Shown one piece after another: positions 20,013-28,389 of a stretch of 64,000 nt of DNA. The position numbers were made by a program, and so were the translations under genes. Origin of the DNA: Herbaspirillum seropedicae (lineage in GTDB: Bacteria > Pseudomonadota > Gammaproteobacteria > Burkholderiales > Burkholderiaceae_D); NCBI RefSeq assembly GCF_001040945.1, contig NZ_CP011930.1, positions 4,087,021-4,151,020 on the forward strand, in the 5' to 3' direction. Below the pieces are notes generated by a model that had not been told where the DNA came from, searched no databases, and was given only the letters and a program-made list of their open reading frames with translations. How positions within the stretch are numbered: position 1 is the first letter of the stretch; every line of letters begins with the position of its first letter.

Positions 20013-20041
20013 TTGACTCGATATAAAGTGGCTTCTACAAT
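20013..20041 (+). promoter_or_regulatory. Strong sigma-70 promoter
   Basis: TTGACT at 20013-20018, a 17-bp spacer and TACAAT at 20036-20041, within an AT-rich stretch. Transcription should start near 20048, about 300 nt before the transglycosylase gene. Confidence 0.75.
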
Positions 20042-20047
20042 GCGCCC

Positions 20048-20344
20048 ACTCTCAACCGAAGAGCAGAGCCATGAGCTCGTAGAGGCTTGCAGTAAAACAG
20101 TCAAGTCAAGCAAGGTATCCAGGGACACGGGGTCCCAGTAACTCAAAGAAGTGTCATCCAGGGCGTCAGCCCTACTCCCCGAAACACTGCCATCCGACGG
20201 CAGGGCCAGCAGGCCTCGCGGATGGCCTTGCCGTAACGCCTTGCGACGGTAACGAATAGATTGCAGCGACGACAGCACAGCCGTTTGGTCTTCACTTCTT
20301 GGCCAGGCGCGCCCTGTTTTTGCCGCAATAACGCAGGAGGTTCA
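20048..20344 (+). other. Long structured leader or separate small RNA before the transglycosylase
   Basis: This gene-free stretch follows a near-consensus promoter and ends at an AGGAGG ribosome site four bases before ATG. It contains an 8-bp perfect stem GCCATCCG / CGGATGGC (20189-20226) with an inner GGCC/GGCC pairing, and smaller hairpins around 20130 and 20165. No open frame looks real. It could be a 5' leader with regulation, or an independent RNA that ends before the gene. It does not match RNase P, SRP or tmRNA signatures I know. Confidence 0.4.
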
Positions 20345-21328
20345 ATGTCCAACCAAGCCACCGAGGCGCCTTTATCAGGCACCTCGCAGATGCTTCAGCG
20401 CGTCTCGCTCCGGAATCTCTCCGGCAACGCGCGTATTGCCCGTTTCTTTGGTATCGCCCATCGTCTGCTGACAATCCTGGGTATCGCCGCCCTGTTCGTA
20501 CTGGGCCTGATGTTCTTCAACCCTGATCTGGCTGACCGCCTGATCAGCATGTCGCCCTTTAGCACCGACGAGGTGCAGGAAGCCGATGCGCCGTCCACCC
20601 CGGTCCTGGCCGACCTGATGGCGCCCACGGCGCCGGTCGCGACCGTCAGCGCAATGGCCGGTGCGGCCGCCGCCACGGCAGTCCAGACGGCGCCCATGGC
20701 AGCCCAGGAGCTCACGCCCGAACAACGCCAGTTGCTGGGCACCCCGCGCCAGCAGAAGCTGGTCACCAACTGGCTGGCCAAGCGCTATCGCGTGGCCACC
20801 GACGCGGCCGACATGCTGGTCTCGGCAGCCTACCTGACGGCACGTGACATCAAGCTCGATCCGCTGCTGATCCTGTCGGTGATCGCCATCGAATCGCGCT
20901 TCAACCCCTTCGCTGAAAGCCCGATGGGCGCACAAGGGCTGATGCAGGTGATGGCCAAGGTCCACCACGACAAGTTCCAGGAACTGGGCGGCATCAAGGC
21001 AGCGCTGAACCCCGTGGCCAATATCCGCGTCGGTTCGCAGATCCTGAAGGAATACGTCACCCGTGGCGGTTCGGTCGAAGCTGGCCTGAAGAGCTACGTC
21101 GGCGCGGCTGACATGGCCAATGACGGCGGCTATGGCATCAAGGTGCTCTCGGAGTACCAGAACCTGAAGCAGGTCGCCATGGGCAAGAACGTCTCGATCT
21201 ACACCACTGCCACCGTGAAGCTGCCCACCCCCGGTGTGTCGGCCAGTGCCGAGCAGCCCAAGCCGGCCAGCAACAACGTGGCCGCGGCCGCCAAGCCCAA
21301 GGCAGAAGAACAGCTCGCCGCCCTGTAA
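20345..21328 (+). CDS. Membrane-anchored lytic transglycosylase (SLT domain)
   Basis: A 327-residue protein. An N-terminal membrane segment (about residues 36-54, ILGIAALFVLGLMFF) is followed by an Ala/Pro-rich linker and an SLT lysozyme-like domain: IAIESRFNPFAESPMGAQGL then MQVM, with the catalytic Glu in the first motif. It cleaves peptidoglycan glycosidic bonds with 1,6-anhydro ring formation, in the periplasm. The Gly/Tyr motif that normally follows is GLKSYVGA. The ATG at 20345 has a perfect AGGAGG just upstream; a longer frame was refused for that reason. The C-terminus is low-complexity Ala/Lys. Confidence 0.88.
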   Translation: MSNQATEAPLSGTSQMLQRVSLRNLSGNARIARFFGIAHRLLTILGIAALFVLGLMFFNPDLADRLISMSPFSTDEVQEADAPSTPVLADLMAPTAPVATVSAMAGAAAATAVQTAPMAAQELTPEQRQLLGTPRQQKLVTNWLAKRYRVATDAADMLVSAAYLTARDIKLDPLLILSVIAIESRFNPFAESPMGAQGLMQVMAKVHHDKFQELGGIKAALNPVANIRVGSQILKEYVTRGGSVEAGLKSYVGAADMANDGGYGIKVLSEYQNLKQVAMGKNVSIYTTATVKLPTPGVSASAEQPKPASNNVAAAAKPKAEEQLAAL

Positions 21329-21372
21329 GGGCAGCGTGTTGCGATTTGAATATTACCGGTATTCAGGACGCG

Positions 21373-21402
21373 AAAAAGGAGCCCTCGGGCTCCTTTTTTT
21401 TT
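21373..21402 (+). terminator. Rho-independent terminator after the transglycosylase
   Basis: GGAGCC-CTCG-GGCTCC stem extended by five A on the left and nine T on the right. Because it is A/T flanked on both sides it can also end the convergent aminotransferase transcript. Confidence 0.95.
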
Positions 21403-21455
21403 GACCTGCTTATATATAGAGAAGAGATAGAAGTGCTCTAGTGCGCCAGTGCGGA

Positions 21456-22637
21456 TCAGGCGGCCTTGCGGCGCTTCTCGAAGAACACCCGCAGGCGCGC
21501 CACGGCCTCTTGCAGGTTCTCCATCGAGGTCGCATAGGACAGGCGGATATAGCGGCGCGCCGTGAAGGGCCCGAAATCCAGGCCCGGCACCAGCACCACG
21601 CCTGCTTCGTTGAGCATGTCCAGGCTCAGTTGATCCGCATCATCGGCCAGCGCGCTGCAATCGGCATAGACATAGAAAGCGCCATCCGGCATGACCGGCA
21701 CCGTGAAGCCCAGGCTTTCCAGCGCCGGTACGATATAGTCGCGACGACGCTTGAACTCGGCCTTGCGCTCTTCATACAGGGCGAGGGTCTGCGGGGTGAA
21801 GCAGGCCACGGCCGCATGCTGGGCGATGGAGGATGCGCAGATCAACAGGTTCTGCGCCAGCTTCTCCACCTGCGGCACCAGCGCCGGCGGCAGCACCAGC
21901 CAGCCCAGGCGCCAGCCGGTCATGTTGAAATACTTGGAGAAGCTGTTGATGACCACCACGTCATCGCCCAGCGACAGCGCCGAGAACGGTGCGCCCTCAT
22001 ACGACAATCCCTGGTAGATCTCATCGACGATGGTAAAGCCGCCGCGCTGGCGCACTTCGCCCACGATGGCGCGCAATTCGTCGGGCAGGATGGAGGTGCC
22101 GGTGGGGTTGGAAGGCGAGGCCAGCAGGACGCCACGGGTGGCGCTGCCCCAATGCTCGCGCACCATTTGCGCCGACAGCTGGAAACGATGTTCCGGCCCG
22201 CTGGCGATGAGCTTGGCGCGCCCTTCGAAGGCCGCCACGAAGTGACGGTTGCAGGGGTAGCTCGGGTCTGGCATCAACACTTCGCTGTCGCGCTCCACCA
22301 GCGCCGCACAGGCCAGCAACAAGGCGGCCGAGGCGCCGGCAGTGACCACGATGCGCTCCGGCGCGATCTCCAGGCCGTAGACACTGCGGTAGTGATCCGA
22401 GATCGCCGCGCGCAATTGCGGCAGGCCCGTGGCCGAGGTGTATTGCATCTTGCCCTCGGTCATGGCGCGGGTGGCCGCTTCGACCACCGCGGGCGGCGCG
22501 GTGAAATCGGGCTCGCCGATGCCCATGTGGATCAGGTGACGCCCCTGCTGCTCCAGTACGGCAGCCTTCTTGGACAATTCCATGACATGGAAGGGGGCGA
22601 TGTGCTGCAGGCGTGCAGCCAGTTGATTCAGGTTCAT
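21456..22637 (-). CDS. Class I/II pyridoxal-phosphate aminotransferase
   Basis: A 393-residue aspartate-aminotransferase-fold enzyme. HLIHMGIGEPDFTAPPAVVEAA and LMPDPSYPCNRHFV are family blocks; the PLP Schiff-base lysine is in INSFSKYFNMTGWRLGWLV, and the C-terminal arginine for the substrate carboxylate lies in ARRYIRLSYATS. Substrate is not evident. The ATG at 22637 matches the family start; the open frame continues upstream for 220 codons opposite or beside nusB but that part is a shadow. It is the last gene of the ribBA-ribH-nusB direction, 116 bp after nusB. Confidence 0.9.
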   Translation of the reverse strand: MNLNQLAARLQHIAPFHVMELSKKAAVLEQQGRHLIHMGIGEPDFTAPPAVVEAATRAMTEGKMQYTSATGLPQLRAAISDHYRSVYGLEIAPERIVVTAGASAALLLACAALVERDSEVLMPDPSYPCNRHFVAAFEGRAKLIASGPEHRFQLSAQMVREHWGSATRGVLLASPSNPTGTSILPDELRAIVGEVRQRGGFTIVDEIYQGLSYEGAPFSALSLGDDVVVINSFSKYFNMTGWRLGWLVLPPALVPQVEKLAQNLLICASSIAQHAAVACFTPQTLALYEERKAEFKRRRDYIVPALESLGFTVPVMPDGAFYVYADCSALADDADQLSLDMLNEAGVVLVPGLDFGPFTARRYIRLSYATSMENLQEAVARLRVFFEKRRKAA

Positions 22638-22753
22638 GCACTCATTCCGGACAACAGGGAGAAGAACAGGGAGAACAATGGGACGCGGGTACAACGCGGT
22701 ACATCGGCACAGCAACAACCAGCCAGCCCGTCCCGCAGGACGGGCTACATCGA

Positions 22754-23224
22754 TCAGCGACGGCCCGCCGCTTCCACTTCGGTAGCGCGGGTCTGGGCAG
22801 CGAAGCGGTCCAGCACGCCATTGACGTACTTGTGGCCATCGATGCCGCCAAAGGACTTGGTCAGCTCCACGGCTTCGTTGATGACGACCTTGTAGGGAAT
22901 CTCGATATGGTTCTGCAGCTCGTAGGCGCCGATCAGCAGGGCAGCGTGTTCCACCGGCGAGAGTTCCTTGATGGGACGGTCGATCAGCGGCGCGAGGCCG
23001 GCGCGCAGCTTCTCGGCATCGCGGATGGCGCCGGTGAGCAGCGTATCGAAATGCTCGGCGTCGGCCTTGTCGAAACCGTGCGCCTCGCGGATATGGGCTT
23101 CGATGGCGCCCGCGTCCTCGTGGTTGAGCAACCACTGGTACAAGCCCTGCAACGCGAACTCGCGCGCGCGGTGACGCGGGGTGCGGTTCTTGTTCGAATT
23201 GGCGTGTTGAGTTTTGTTCGACAT
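22754..23224 (-). CDS. nusB: Transcription antitermination protein NusB
   Basis: A 156-residue all-helical NusB that binds boxA RNA with S10 in rRNA antitermination. [18 protein letters not shown] is the conserved first helix with the RNA-facing arginines; [32 protein letters not shown] and [26 protein letters not shown] are the other signatures. It follows ribH, the common ribH-nusB order in proteobacteria. Confidence 0.96.
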   Translation of the reverse strand: MSNKTQHANSNKNRTPRHRAREFALQGLYQWLLNHEDAGAIEAHIREAHGFDKADAEHFDTLLTGAIRDAEKLRAGLAPLIDRPIKELSPVEHAALLIGAYELQNHIEIPYKVVINEAVELTKSFGGIDGHKYVNGVLDRFAAQTRATEVEAAGRR

Positions 23225-23341
23225 GATGAATGCGGCCGGAGCCTTGAATGACTATGACAGATACTGATGAATGCACATGCCGGCCCCGGGCCGGCACGGG
23301 CCGTGTCCGGAAGCAGGAGCCCGGACGCGGCGCAAAGGGAC

Positions 23342-23827
23342 TTACTCTTCTTCGGTGACCTGGCCGAGCTCTTCCAGGACGATGGCCAGGTTGGCCATTT
23401 CCACGGCCACGCGGGCAGCGTCAGCGCCCTTCTCGGCCATGCGGACTTCGGCCTGCTCGTCGTTCTCGGTGGTCAGCACGGCATTGGCGATGGGGACGCC
23501 AAAGTCCAGGCCGATACGGGTGATGCCCGCGCCGGATTCGTTGGAGACCAGCTCGAAGTGATAGGTCTCGCCCCGGATGACCGCGCCCAGCGCGATGAGG
23601 GCGTCGAACTGTTCGGTCTCGGCCATCTTCTGCAGGGCCAGCGGGATTTCCAGCGCGCCCGGCACGGTCACGTGCAGGATGTCCTCGTCGGCCACGCCCA
23701 GGTGCTTGAGCTCGGCCAGGCAGGCGGCCAGCAGGCCGTGGCAGACGTCTTCATTGAAACGCGCCTGCACGATGCCGATGCGCAAGCTCTCGCCATTGAA
23801 GTCTGGGTCATAGGTTCCGATGGTCAT
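23342..23827 (-). CDS. ribH: 6,7-dimethyl-8-ribityllumazine synthase
   Basis: A 161-residue lumazine synthase, the penultimate riboflavin step. [61 protein letters not shown] and [11 protein letters not shown] (as [15 protein letters not shown]) are family motifs; the last contains the phosphate- and substrate-binding region. It lies 57 bp after ribBA on the same strand, forming a riboflavin operon leading into nusB. Confidence 0.96.
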   Translation of the reverse strand: MTIGTYDPDFNGESLRIGIVQARFNEDVCHGLLAACLAELKHLGVADEDILHVTVPGALEIPLALQKMAETEQFDALIALGAVIRGETYHFELVSNESGAGITRIGLDFGVPIANAVLTTENDEQAEVRMAEKGADAARVAVEMANLAIVLEELGQVTEEE

Positions 23828-23884
23828 GGCTGTTCCTTCTCGATAGGTTGACTTGCGTAATTGCTTGATTTCTTGCCGCAGCGC

Positions 23885-25006
23885 TCATGCGCCTTCACGG
23901 GCCTGGTAACCGGTCACTTCCAGCTGGAAGCCGGTCATCGACGGCATCTTGCGCGGGCTGGCCAGGAGCTTCATCTTGCACACACCGAGATCCTTGAGGA
24001 TCTGGGCGCCGATGCCATAGGTGCGCAGGTCCATGCGGTCCGCGCGGCTGGGCTTGGCGGCCTCGGGCGTACCGACCTTGTTCAATGCGCCGAACTGGTC
24101 GAACATCTGCTGGGCCGACTCCTCGCAATTGAGCAGCACGATCACGCCGGACTCGGCTTCCTGCACGGCCTTCATGGCAGCGGCCAGGTTCCAGGAATGG
24201 GTGGTCACGCCGGCGTCCAGCAGGTCCAGGATCGACACCGGCTGGTGCACCCGTACCAGGGTTTCACGGCCGGGCTGGATGTCGCCGCGCACCAGCGCCA
24301 GATGGGCGCCGCCGGAGGGCGTATCGCGGTAGGCGATGGCCTTGAAGGCGCCGTGGGCGGTCTGCATCTCGCGCTCGGCCACGCGTTCGATGATGCTTTC
24401 GTTGCGGCTGCGGTAATGGATCAGGTCGGCGATGGTGCCGATCTTGAGCTTGTGCTTCTCGGCGAACTCCAGCAGGTCCGGCAGGCGCGCCATGGTGCCA
24501 TCTTCCTTCAGGATCTCGCAGATCACCGACGCGGGCGTGAGGCCGGCCATGGCGGTCAAGTCGCAGCCGGCTTCGGTATGACCGGCGCGCATGAGCACCC
24601 CGCCCTTCTGCGCGCGCAGCGGGAAGATGTGGCCCGGCTGCACCAGGTCGGACGGCTTGGCGCCCTTGGAGGCGGCCACCTGGATGGTGCGCGCGCGGTC
24701 GGCGGCGGAGATGCCGGTGGTCACGCCTTCAGCGGCCTCGATGGAGACGGTGAAGTTGGTGCCATAGGGCGTGCCATTGCGGGTGGCCATCAACGGCAGG
24801 TCGAGCTGGTCCACGTGTTCTTCGGTCAGCGTCAGGCAGACCAGGCCACGCGCATGCGTGACCATGAAATTGATGGCTTCGGGCGTGACGAAGTCGGTCG
24901 CCAGGACCAGATCCCCCTCGTTTTCGCGGTCTTCTTCATCGACCAGGATCACCATGCGGCCGGCACGGAGTTCGGCGACGATTTCTTCGGTTGTTGCAAG
25001 TGGCAT
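23885..25006 (-). CDS. ribBA: 3,4-dihydroxy-2-butanone-4-phosphate synthase with degenerate GTP cyclohydrolase II domain
   Basis: A 373-residue fusion. The RibB half is intact: [17 protein letters not shown] holds the acidic metal ligands, and [18 protein letters not shown] the substrate loop. From about residue 208 a RibA-like half follows, but where GTP cyclohydrolase II carries its three zinc cysteines this protein reads [18 protein letters not shown] and the following segment has none. [12 protein letters not shown] near the end confirms common descent. So it should make dihydroxybutanone phosphate but not open GTP; a separate RibA is expected elsewhere. The ATG at 25006 is the family start. 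No FMN riboswitch fits in the 75-bp gap before it. Confidence 0.92.
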   Translation of the reverse strand: MPLATTEEIVAELRAGRMVILVDEEDRENEGDLVLATDFVTPEAINFMVTHARGLVCLTLTEEHVDQLDLPLMATRNGTPYGTNFTVSIEAAEGVTTGISAADRARTIQVAASKGAKPSDLVQPGHIFPLRAQKGGVLMRAGHTEAGCDLTAMAGLTPASVICEILKEDGTMARLPDLLEFAEKHKLKIGTIADLIHYRSRNESIIERVAEREMQTAHGAFKAIAYRDTPSGGAHLALVRGDIQPGRETLVRVHQPVSILDLLDAGVTTHSWNLAAAMKAVQEAESGVIVLLNCEESAQQMFDQFGALNKVGTPEAAKPSRADRMDLRTYGIGAQILKDLGVCKMKLLASPRKMPSMTGFQLEVTGYQAREGA

Positions 25007-25081
25007 GTTCACGCTCTTTTCCCTGTTGGAACCCGCTATTTTAAAGGATTGCGGGCCTGCTCCGCTGGCCAATTGCGCCAA

Positions 25082-26155
25082 TTATGCCGGCAACGCTGCC
25101 TGTGCAGCCTGGGTGCGCTGCAATGCCTCCAGCAGCAGCGCCGGGTCGCCCAGCGCCAGCCGTTTGGAATCCGACAAGGTCTGGCGGAAGGCGCGTGCTC
25201 CCGGCATGCCGGCCATCAAGCCCAGCATGTGCCGGGTGATGCTGTTCAAGCGCAGGCCCCGGCCATTGTCGCCATGCAACTCCAGCTGGCGTTTGATATA
25301 AGGCAACATCGCCTCGATCACCTCGGCCCGGCTGCGCTGCAGGCCGCCCTCAAGAGCAGCGTAGTAGCGGGCATCGAAGCCAGCCATCAGGTAGGGGTTG
25401 TGATAGGCCTCACGGCCCAGCATGACGCCGTCCACATGCTTGAGGTGCTCATCGATCTCGGGCAGGGTCTTGATGCCGCCGTTGATGAGGATTTCCAGCG
25501 ACGGGAAATCCTTCTTCAACTGGTAGGCGTAGTCGTACTTCAGCGGCGGGATTTCACGGTTTTCCTTGGGGCTCAGGCCCTTGAGGATGGCATTGCGGGC
25601 ATGCACGATGAAGGTCTGGCAGCCAGCCTCGGCGATCTGGCCGACGAAATCGCGCACGAAATCATAGGACTCGACCTCATCGATGCCGATACGGTGCTTC
25701 ACGGTCACGTCGATGGAGACCGCATCGCGCATGGCCTTGACGCAATCGGCCACCAGCGTCGGCTCGCCCATCAGGCAAGCGCCGAAGGCGCCCTTCTGGA
25801 CCCGCTCGGAGGGGCAGCCGCAGTTCAGGTTGATCTCGTCATAGCCCCATTGCTCGCCCAGCTTGGCGCTGTGCGCCAGGTCAGCGGGTTCGCTGCCGCC
25901 CAGTTGCAGGGCCACAGGATGCTCCTGCTCGTCGAAATCCAGGTGGCGCGGCACGTCCCCATGCAGCAGCGCACCGGTGGTGACCATTTCGGTGTAGAGC
26001 CAGGTGTGGCGCGTGATCTGGCGATGGAAGACGCGGCAGTGGCGGTCGGTCCAGTCCATCATGGGGGCGACCGAAAGCGTTCGAGGCGGTAAACTCGGGC
26101 TATTTCCAGCACTGACGCGGCTTTCCACCGCCTTATTGGCCACTTCAGACTTCAC
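25082..26155 (-). CDS. dusA: tRNA-dihydrouridine synthase A with island-derived 5' end
   Basis: A 357-residue DusA, the FMN enzyme that reduces uridines 20/20a in tRNA. LSVAPMMDWTDRHCRVFHR starts the TIM barrel; INLNCGCPSERVQKGAFGACL carries the catalytic Cys, and KHRIGIDE and INGGI bind FMN. The first ~31 residues (MKSEVANKAVESRVSAGNSP...) come from the genomic island: recombination took place in the 16-bp core at 26050-26065. The displaced native start (MKKALPPRTL...) is at 36588. The hybrid frame is intact, so function is probably kept, now under an island-borne promoter in the 51-bp gap to the integrase. Confidence 0.95.
   Translation of the reverse strand: MKSEVANKAVESRVSAGNSPSLPPRTLSVAPMMDWTDRHCRVFHRQITRHTWLYTEMVTTGALLHGDVPRHLDFDEQEHPVALQLGGSEPADLAHSAKLGEQWGYDEINLNCGCPSERVQKGAFGACLMGEPTLVADCVKAMRDAVSIDVTVKHRIGIDEVESYDFVRDFVGQIAEAGCQTFIVHARNAILKGLSPKENREIPPLKYDYAYQLKKDFPSLEILINGGIKTLPEIDEHLKHVDGVMLGREAYHNPYLMAGFDARYYAALEGGLQRSRAEVIEAMLPYIKRQLELHGDNGRGLRLNSITRHMLGLMAGMPGARAFRQTLSDSKRLALGDPALLLEALQRTQAAQAALPA
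26050..26065. repeat. attL-type core of the dusA island
   Basis: TCCAGTCCATCATGGG, a direct repeat of 36534-36549 and part of the dusA codons for PMMDW. Beyond the core towards the island, identity drops to a pattern of mostly third-position differences, because both flanks encode LPPRTLSVAPMM. This is the junction between resident dusA (lower coordinates) and the island. Confidence 0.88.
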
Positions 26156-26206
26156 GATATTTCACGAAAATAAATGGTTTATCATTCGCCATTGGACAAA
26201 AATCAG

Positions 26207-26572
26207 ATGGCGACATTCCAGAAAATTGGCAAGCGTTGGCGTGCGAGGATTCGGAGGAAGGGATTTCCCGCGCAGAGCGAGATGTTCGACACAAAGCCGC
26301 AGGCACAAGACTGGGCTTCGCGGCAGGAAGCCGACATGCGGGCGCTCAAATTTCAGGACGTGCGTATCATAGCAGACAAGACCCTCGGGGCCGCGATAGA
26401 CCGATATACAGAAGAGCAGACCCAGGTCAAACCGTTGGGCAAAAACAAAAAGGCCGTGTTAGCAACCTTGAAACGGCATCTTGGGAAGCTAACAATGCCA
26501 GAGCTGTTGAATTGCACTAAAAACCGGCCCACTTTCCCCGGAAATTTGCATCCTAAGTTGACCCATGTTTAG
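26207..26572 (+). pseudogene. Tyrosine integrase, N-terminal fragment (dusA-type)
   Basis: About 100 residues of the arm-binding and core-binding N-terminus of a phage/island tyrosine recombinase: MATFQKIGKRWRARIRRKGF, then PQAQDWASRQEADMRAL and TLGAAIDRYTEEQTQVKPLGKNKKAVLATLKRHLG. After KLTMPELLN the frame turns into unrelated sequence and stops; the catalytic R-H-R-Y part is missing. The break coincides with the left edge of an IS21-like fragment near 26515. Divergent from dusA by 51 bp and beside the attL core, it is the enzyme that once inserted the island. Confidence 0.85.
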
Positions 26573-26610
26573 ACCACAATCCTGCTCATGACAGCGAGCA
26601 GGAGAACGGA

Positions 26611-27216
26611 GTGATAGACGTGGCCCTACTTGGAATCATTCGACGCTGGTACATCAGAGACCGCATATCGATTAGGGAAATCGCCCGCAGGCTCGACATT
26701 TCCCGAAACACTGTTCGTCGCTCCATTCGAACGGAGGCGATTGAACCTTCCTATCCCAGCAGGAAATCATCGAGTTCGCTGGACGAATTCGCGCCCCAAC
26801 TCACCGCCTGGTTGAGCGCTGAGGCAGTCAAATCTCGCAAGCAAAGACGAACCCTGAAACAGATGTTCCTGGACCTTAAGGAGTTAGGTTACAAGGGGTC
26901 GTACGACCGCGTCGCAGCCTTCGGAAGGCGGTGGAAGGTGGGTCAGATGGAGAGGGTCAATTCTGCGAGCAAATCAACAATCTGGGATGCCGTCGACGAC
27001 ATTCGGAACGGAAAAATTACTCCGCTCCTGGTTCAGAATGGCATCGAGGAAGCCGGTGTGTATGCGGTGTTTCATGCAACGAAGTACATGCCTCCTCGTG
27101 TGCGGGCCATGCTAGATTTCCTTGTGATGAAATTTGATAGTGCCACGTCAGAGTTGCTCACGATGCCCAATTCCGGGACATTTAAACCTCAGAAAAAAGC
27201 CGCGGCGCGTCGATGA
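26611..27216 (+). pseudogene. Chimeric frame: IS21-type IstA N-terminus joined to a LysR C-terminal tail
   Basis: The first ~115 codons match an IS21-family transposase IstA: an HTH (IIRRWYIRDRISIREIARRLDISRNTVRR), TLKQMFLDLKELGYKGSYDRV and AAFGRRWKV. IstA normally continues for hundreds of residues with a DDE domain; here it switches near 26980 to DIRNGKITPLLVQNGIEEAG and VYAVFHATKYMPPRVRAMLDFLV, the end of a LysR-type effector domain. The composite is open for 201 codons by chance of joining. GTG start follows GGAG. Function is unlikely; it records an IS insertion or deletion across a lysR gene. Bases 26515-26610 are probably the IS left end. Confidence 0.8.
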
Positions 27217-27333
27217 TTGTGTTGAGAGAAGTCTTAGACTACCGTGTAGAGAAATGCTGAAGTCCGCAATCGGCCAATTTGAGGCATTCAATTGTCCTCA
27301 TACAATGCGTATCCCGTTAATGAATCTCACGCA

Positions 27334-27858
27334 ATGAATCAAGTGCATCTCATTGAAGGCCCTGTCGGGGCTGGAAAAACCACCTTTAGCACCGTCTTGG
27401 CGCAAAATATCGGAGGTATACATATTGCCCTCGACGAGTGGTTCGCCAGGCTATTTAGTCCTGATCGCCCCGAAGGTGATTTTGTCCCTTGGTATGTCCA
27501 GCGCAAAGAACGCTTGTTAGACCTGATCTGGATTCATAGCCAGAAAATACTGGATTCAGGGCGAGATGTTGTACTGGAGCTCGGCTTGATCCAACAATTA
27601 CCTCGAATGGCATTTTGCCGGCGAATCGTAGAGGAAGGATTTTCACTTCGTATCCAAGTGCTTGATGCCCCTCTGGAACTTCGACGCGAACGCGTCCGAC
27701 GAAGGAATGAGGAGAAAGGTCCCACATTCTCAATGCTTGTGCCGGCTCACATATTCGAAATCGCGAGCGCACTTTGGGAGCCGCCGGATGAATTTGAGCG
27801 TGAGGAATTCGATATTGATTTCGTCAGCACTAGCTCGATAGCGCCGACTCTTAGCTAA
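27334..27858 (+). CDS. P-loop kinase-like ATP-binding protein
   Basis: A 174-residue protein with a Walker A motif right at the start (VHLIEGPVGAGKTTFSTVLA) and an LID-like arginine cluster late (LELRRERVRRRNEEKG), the layout of small AAA_33/zeta-like or nucleoside-kinase-like P-loop proteins. Between them is HIALDEWFARLF, where D-x-W resembles a phosphate-acceptor binding site. The ATG at 27334 puts Walker A at residue 8; another in-frame ATG 14 codons upstream lacks support. Five bases separate it from the GNAT gene. Kinase substrate unknown; a role in modifying small molecules such as antibiotics is only a guess. Confidence 0.75.
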   Translation: MNQVHLIEGPVGAGKTTFSTVLAQNIGGIHIALDEWFARLFSPDRPEGDFVPWYVQRKERLLDLIWIHSQKILDSGRDVVLELGLIQQLPRMAFCRRIVEEGFSLRIQVLDAPLELRRERVRRRNEEKGPTFSMLVPAHIFEIASALWEPPDEFEREEFDIDFVSTSSIAPTLS

Positions 27859-27863
27859 AAAAT

Positions 27864-28313
27864 ATGATAAACATTAGAAAATCACACCGCGAGGATGGTG
27901 ATCGAGTGCTGGAAATCTGGCGCAACGCCGTGCTGGCCACGCATGATTTTTTGAGTCCGACTGACTATGCGGAAATTACCGGTGAAGTCCGGGATTTTCT
28001 TCCAGATGCTCCACTGCTATTAGCCGTCGACGAGAACGACAGACCGTTGGGCTTCATGTTGTTGAACGACTCGCACATGGAGGCGTTGTTTATCGATCCC
28101 GCTCATCATGGCAAAGGAATCGGCCGTGGCCTTGTCGAATACGCATTAGGCTTATCGCCTTTTCTGACGACGGATGTCAACGAACAGAATGAACAAGCAT
28201 CCGCGTTTTACTTGCACTTGGGCTTCGTCAAGACAGGGCGATCGGAACAGGACGGTCAAGGACGTCCTTACCCGCTGCTTCATTTGCAATTTCGGGCCCA
28301 GCGGTCAATCTAG
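27864..28313 (+). CDS. GNAT family N-acetyltransferase
   Basis: A 149-residue acetyl-CoA-dependent transferase. The acetyl-CoA pyrophosphate loop is HHGKGIGRGLVEYAL (Q/R-x-x-G-x-G/A pattern) preceded by MEALFIDPA on beta-4; NEQNEQASAFYLHLGFVKTG is the typical late N-x-x-A-x-x-F-Y-x-x-x-G-F motif. It resembles the YjaB-like branch. Co-transcription with the P-loop gene is likely because of the 5-bp gap. Base composition is lower in GC than the core genome. Confidence 0.88.
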   Translation: MINIRKSHREDGDRVLEIWRNAVLATHDFLSPTDYAEITGEVRDFLPDAPLLLAVDENDRPLGFMLLNDSHMEALFIDPAHHGKGIGRGLVEYALGLSPFLTTDVNEQNEQASAFYLHLGFVKTGRSEQDGQGRPYPLLHLQFRAQRSI

Positions 28314-28389
28314 TGTCGACGTGGTTCGCGAGCAGTGTCGAGACATAGGGCATTGCAATTTCGTAAGCGCCGCAATCGGCCAGATACGG

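Noticed and set aside
21456..23297. Aminotransferase frame extended to 613 codons
   Set aside because: The extra 220 codons lie over nusB; the family start is at 22637.
25007..25081. Possible FMN riboswitch before ribBA
   Set aside because: The gap is only 75 bp and lacks the conserved riboswitch core.
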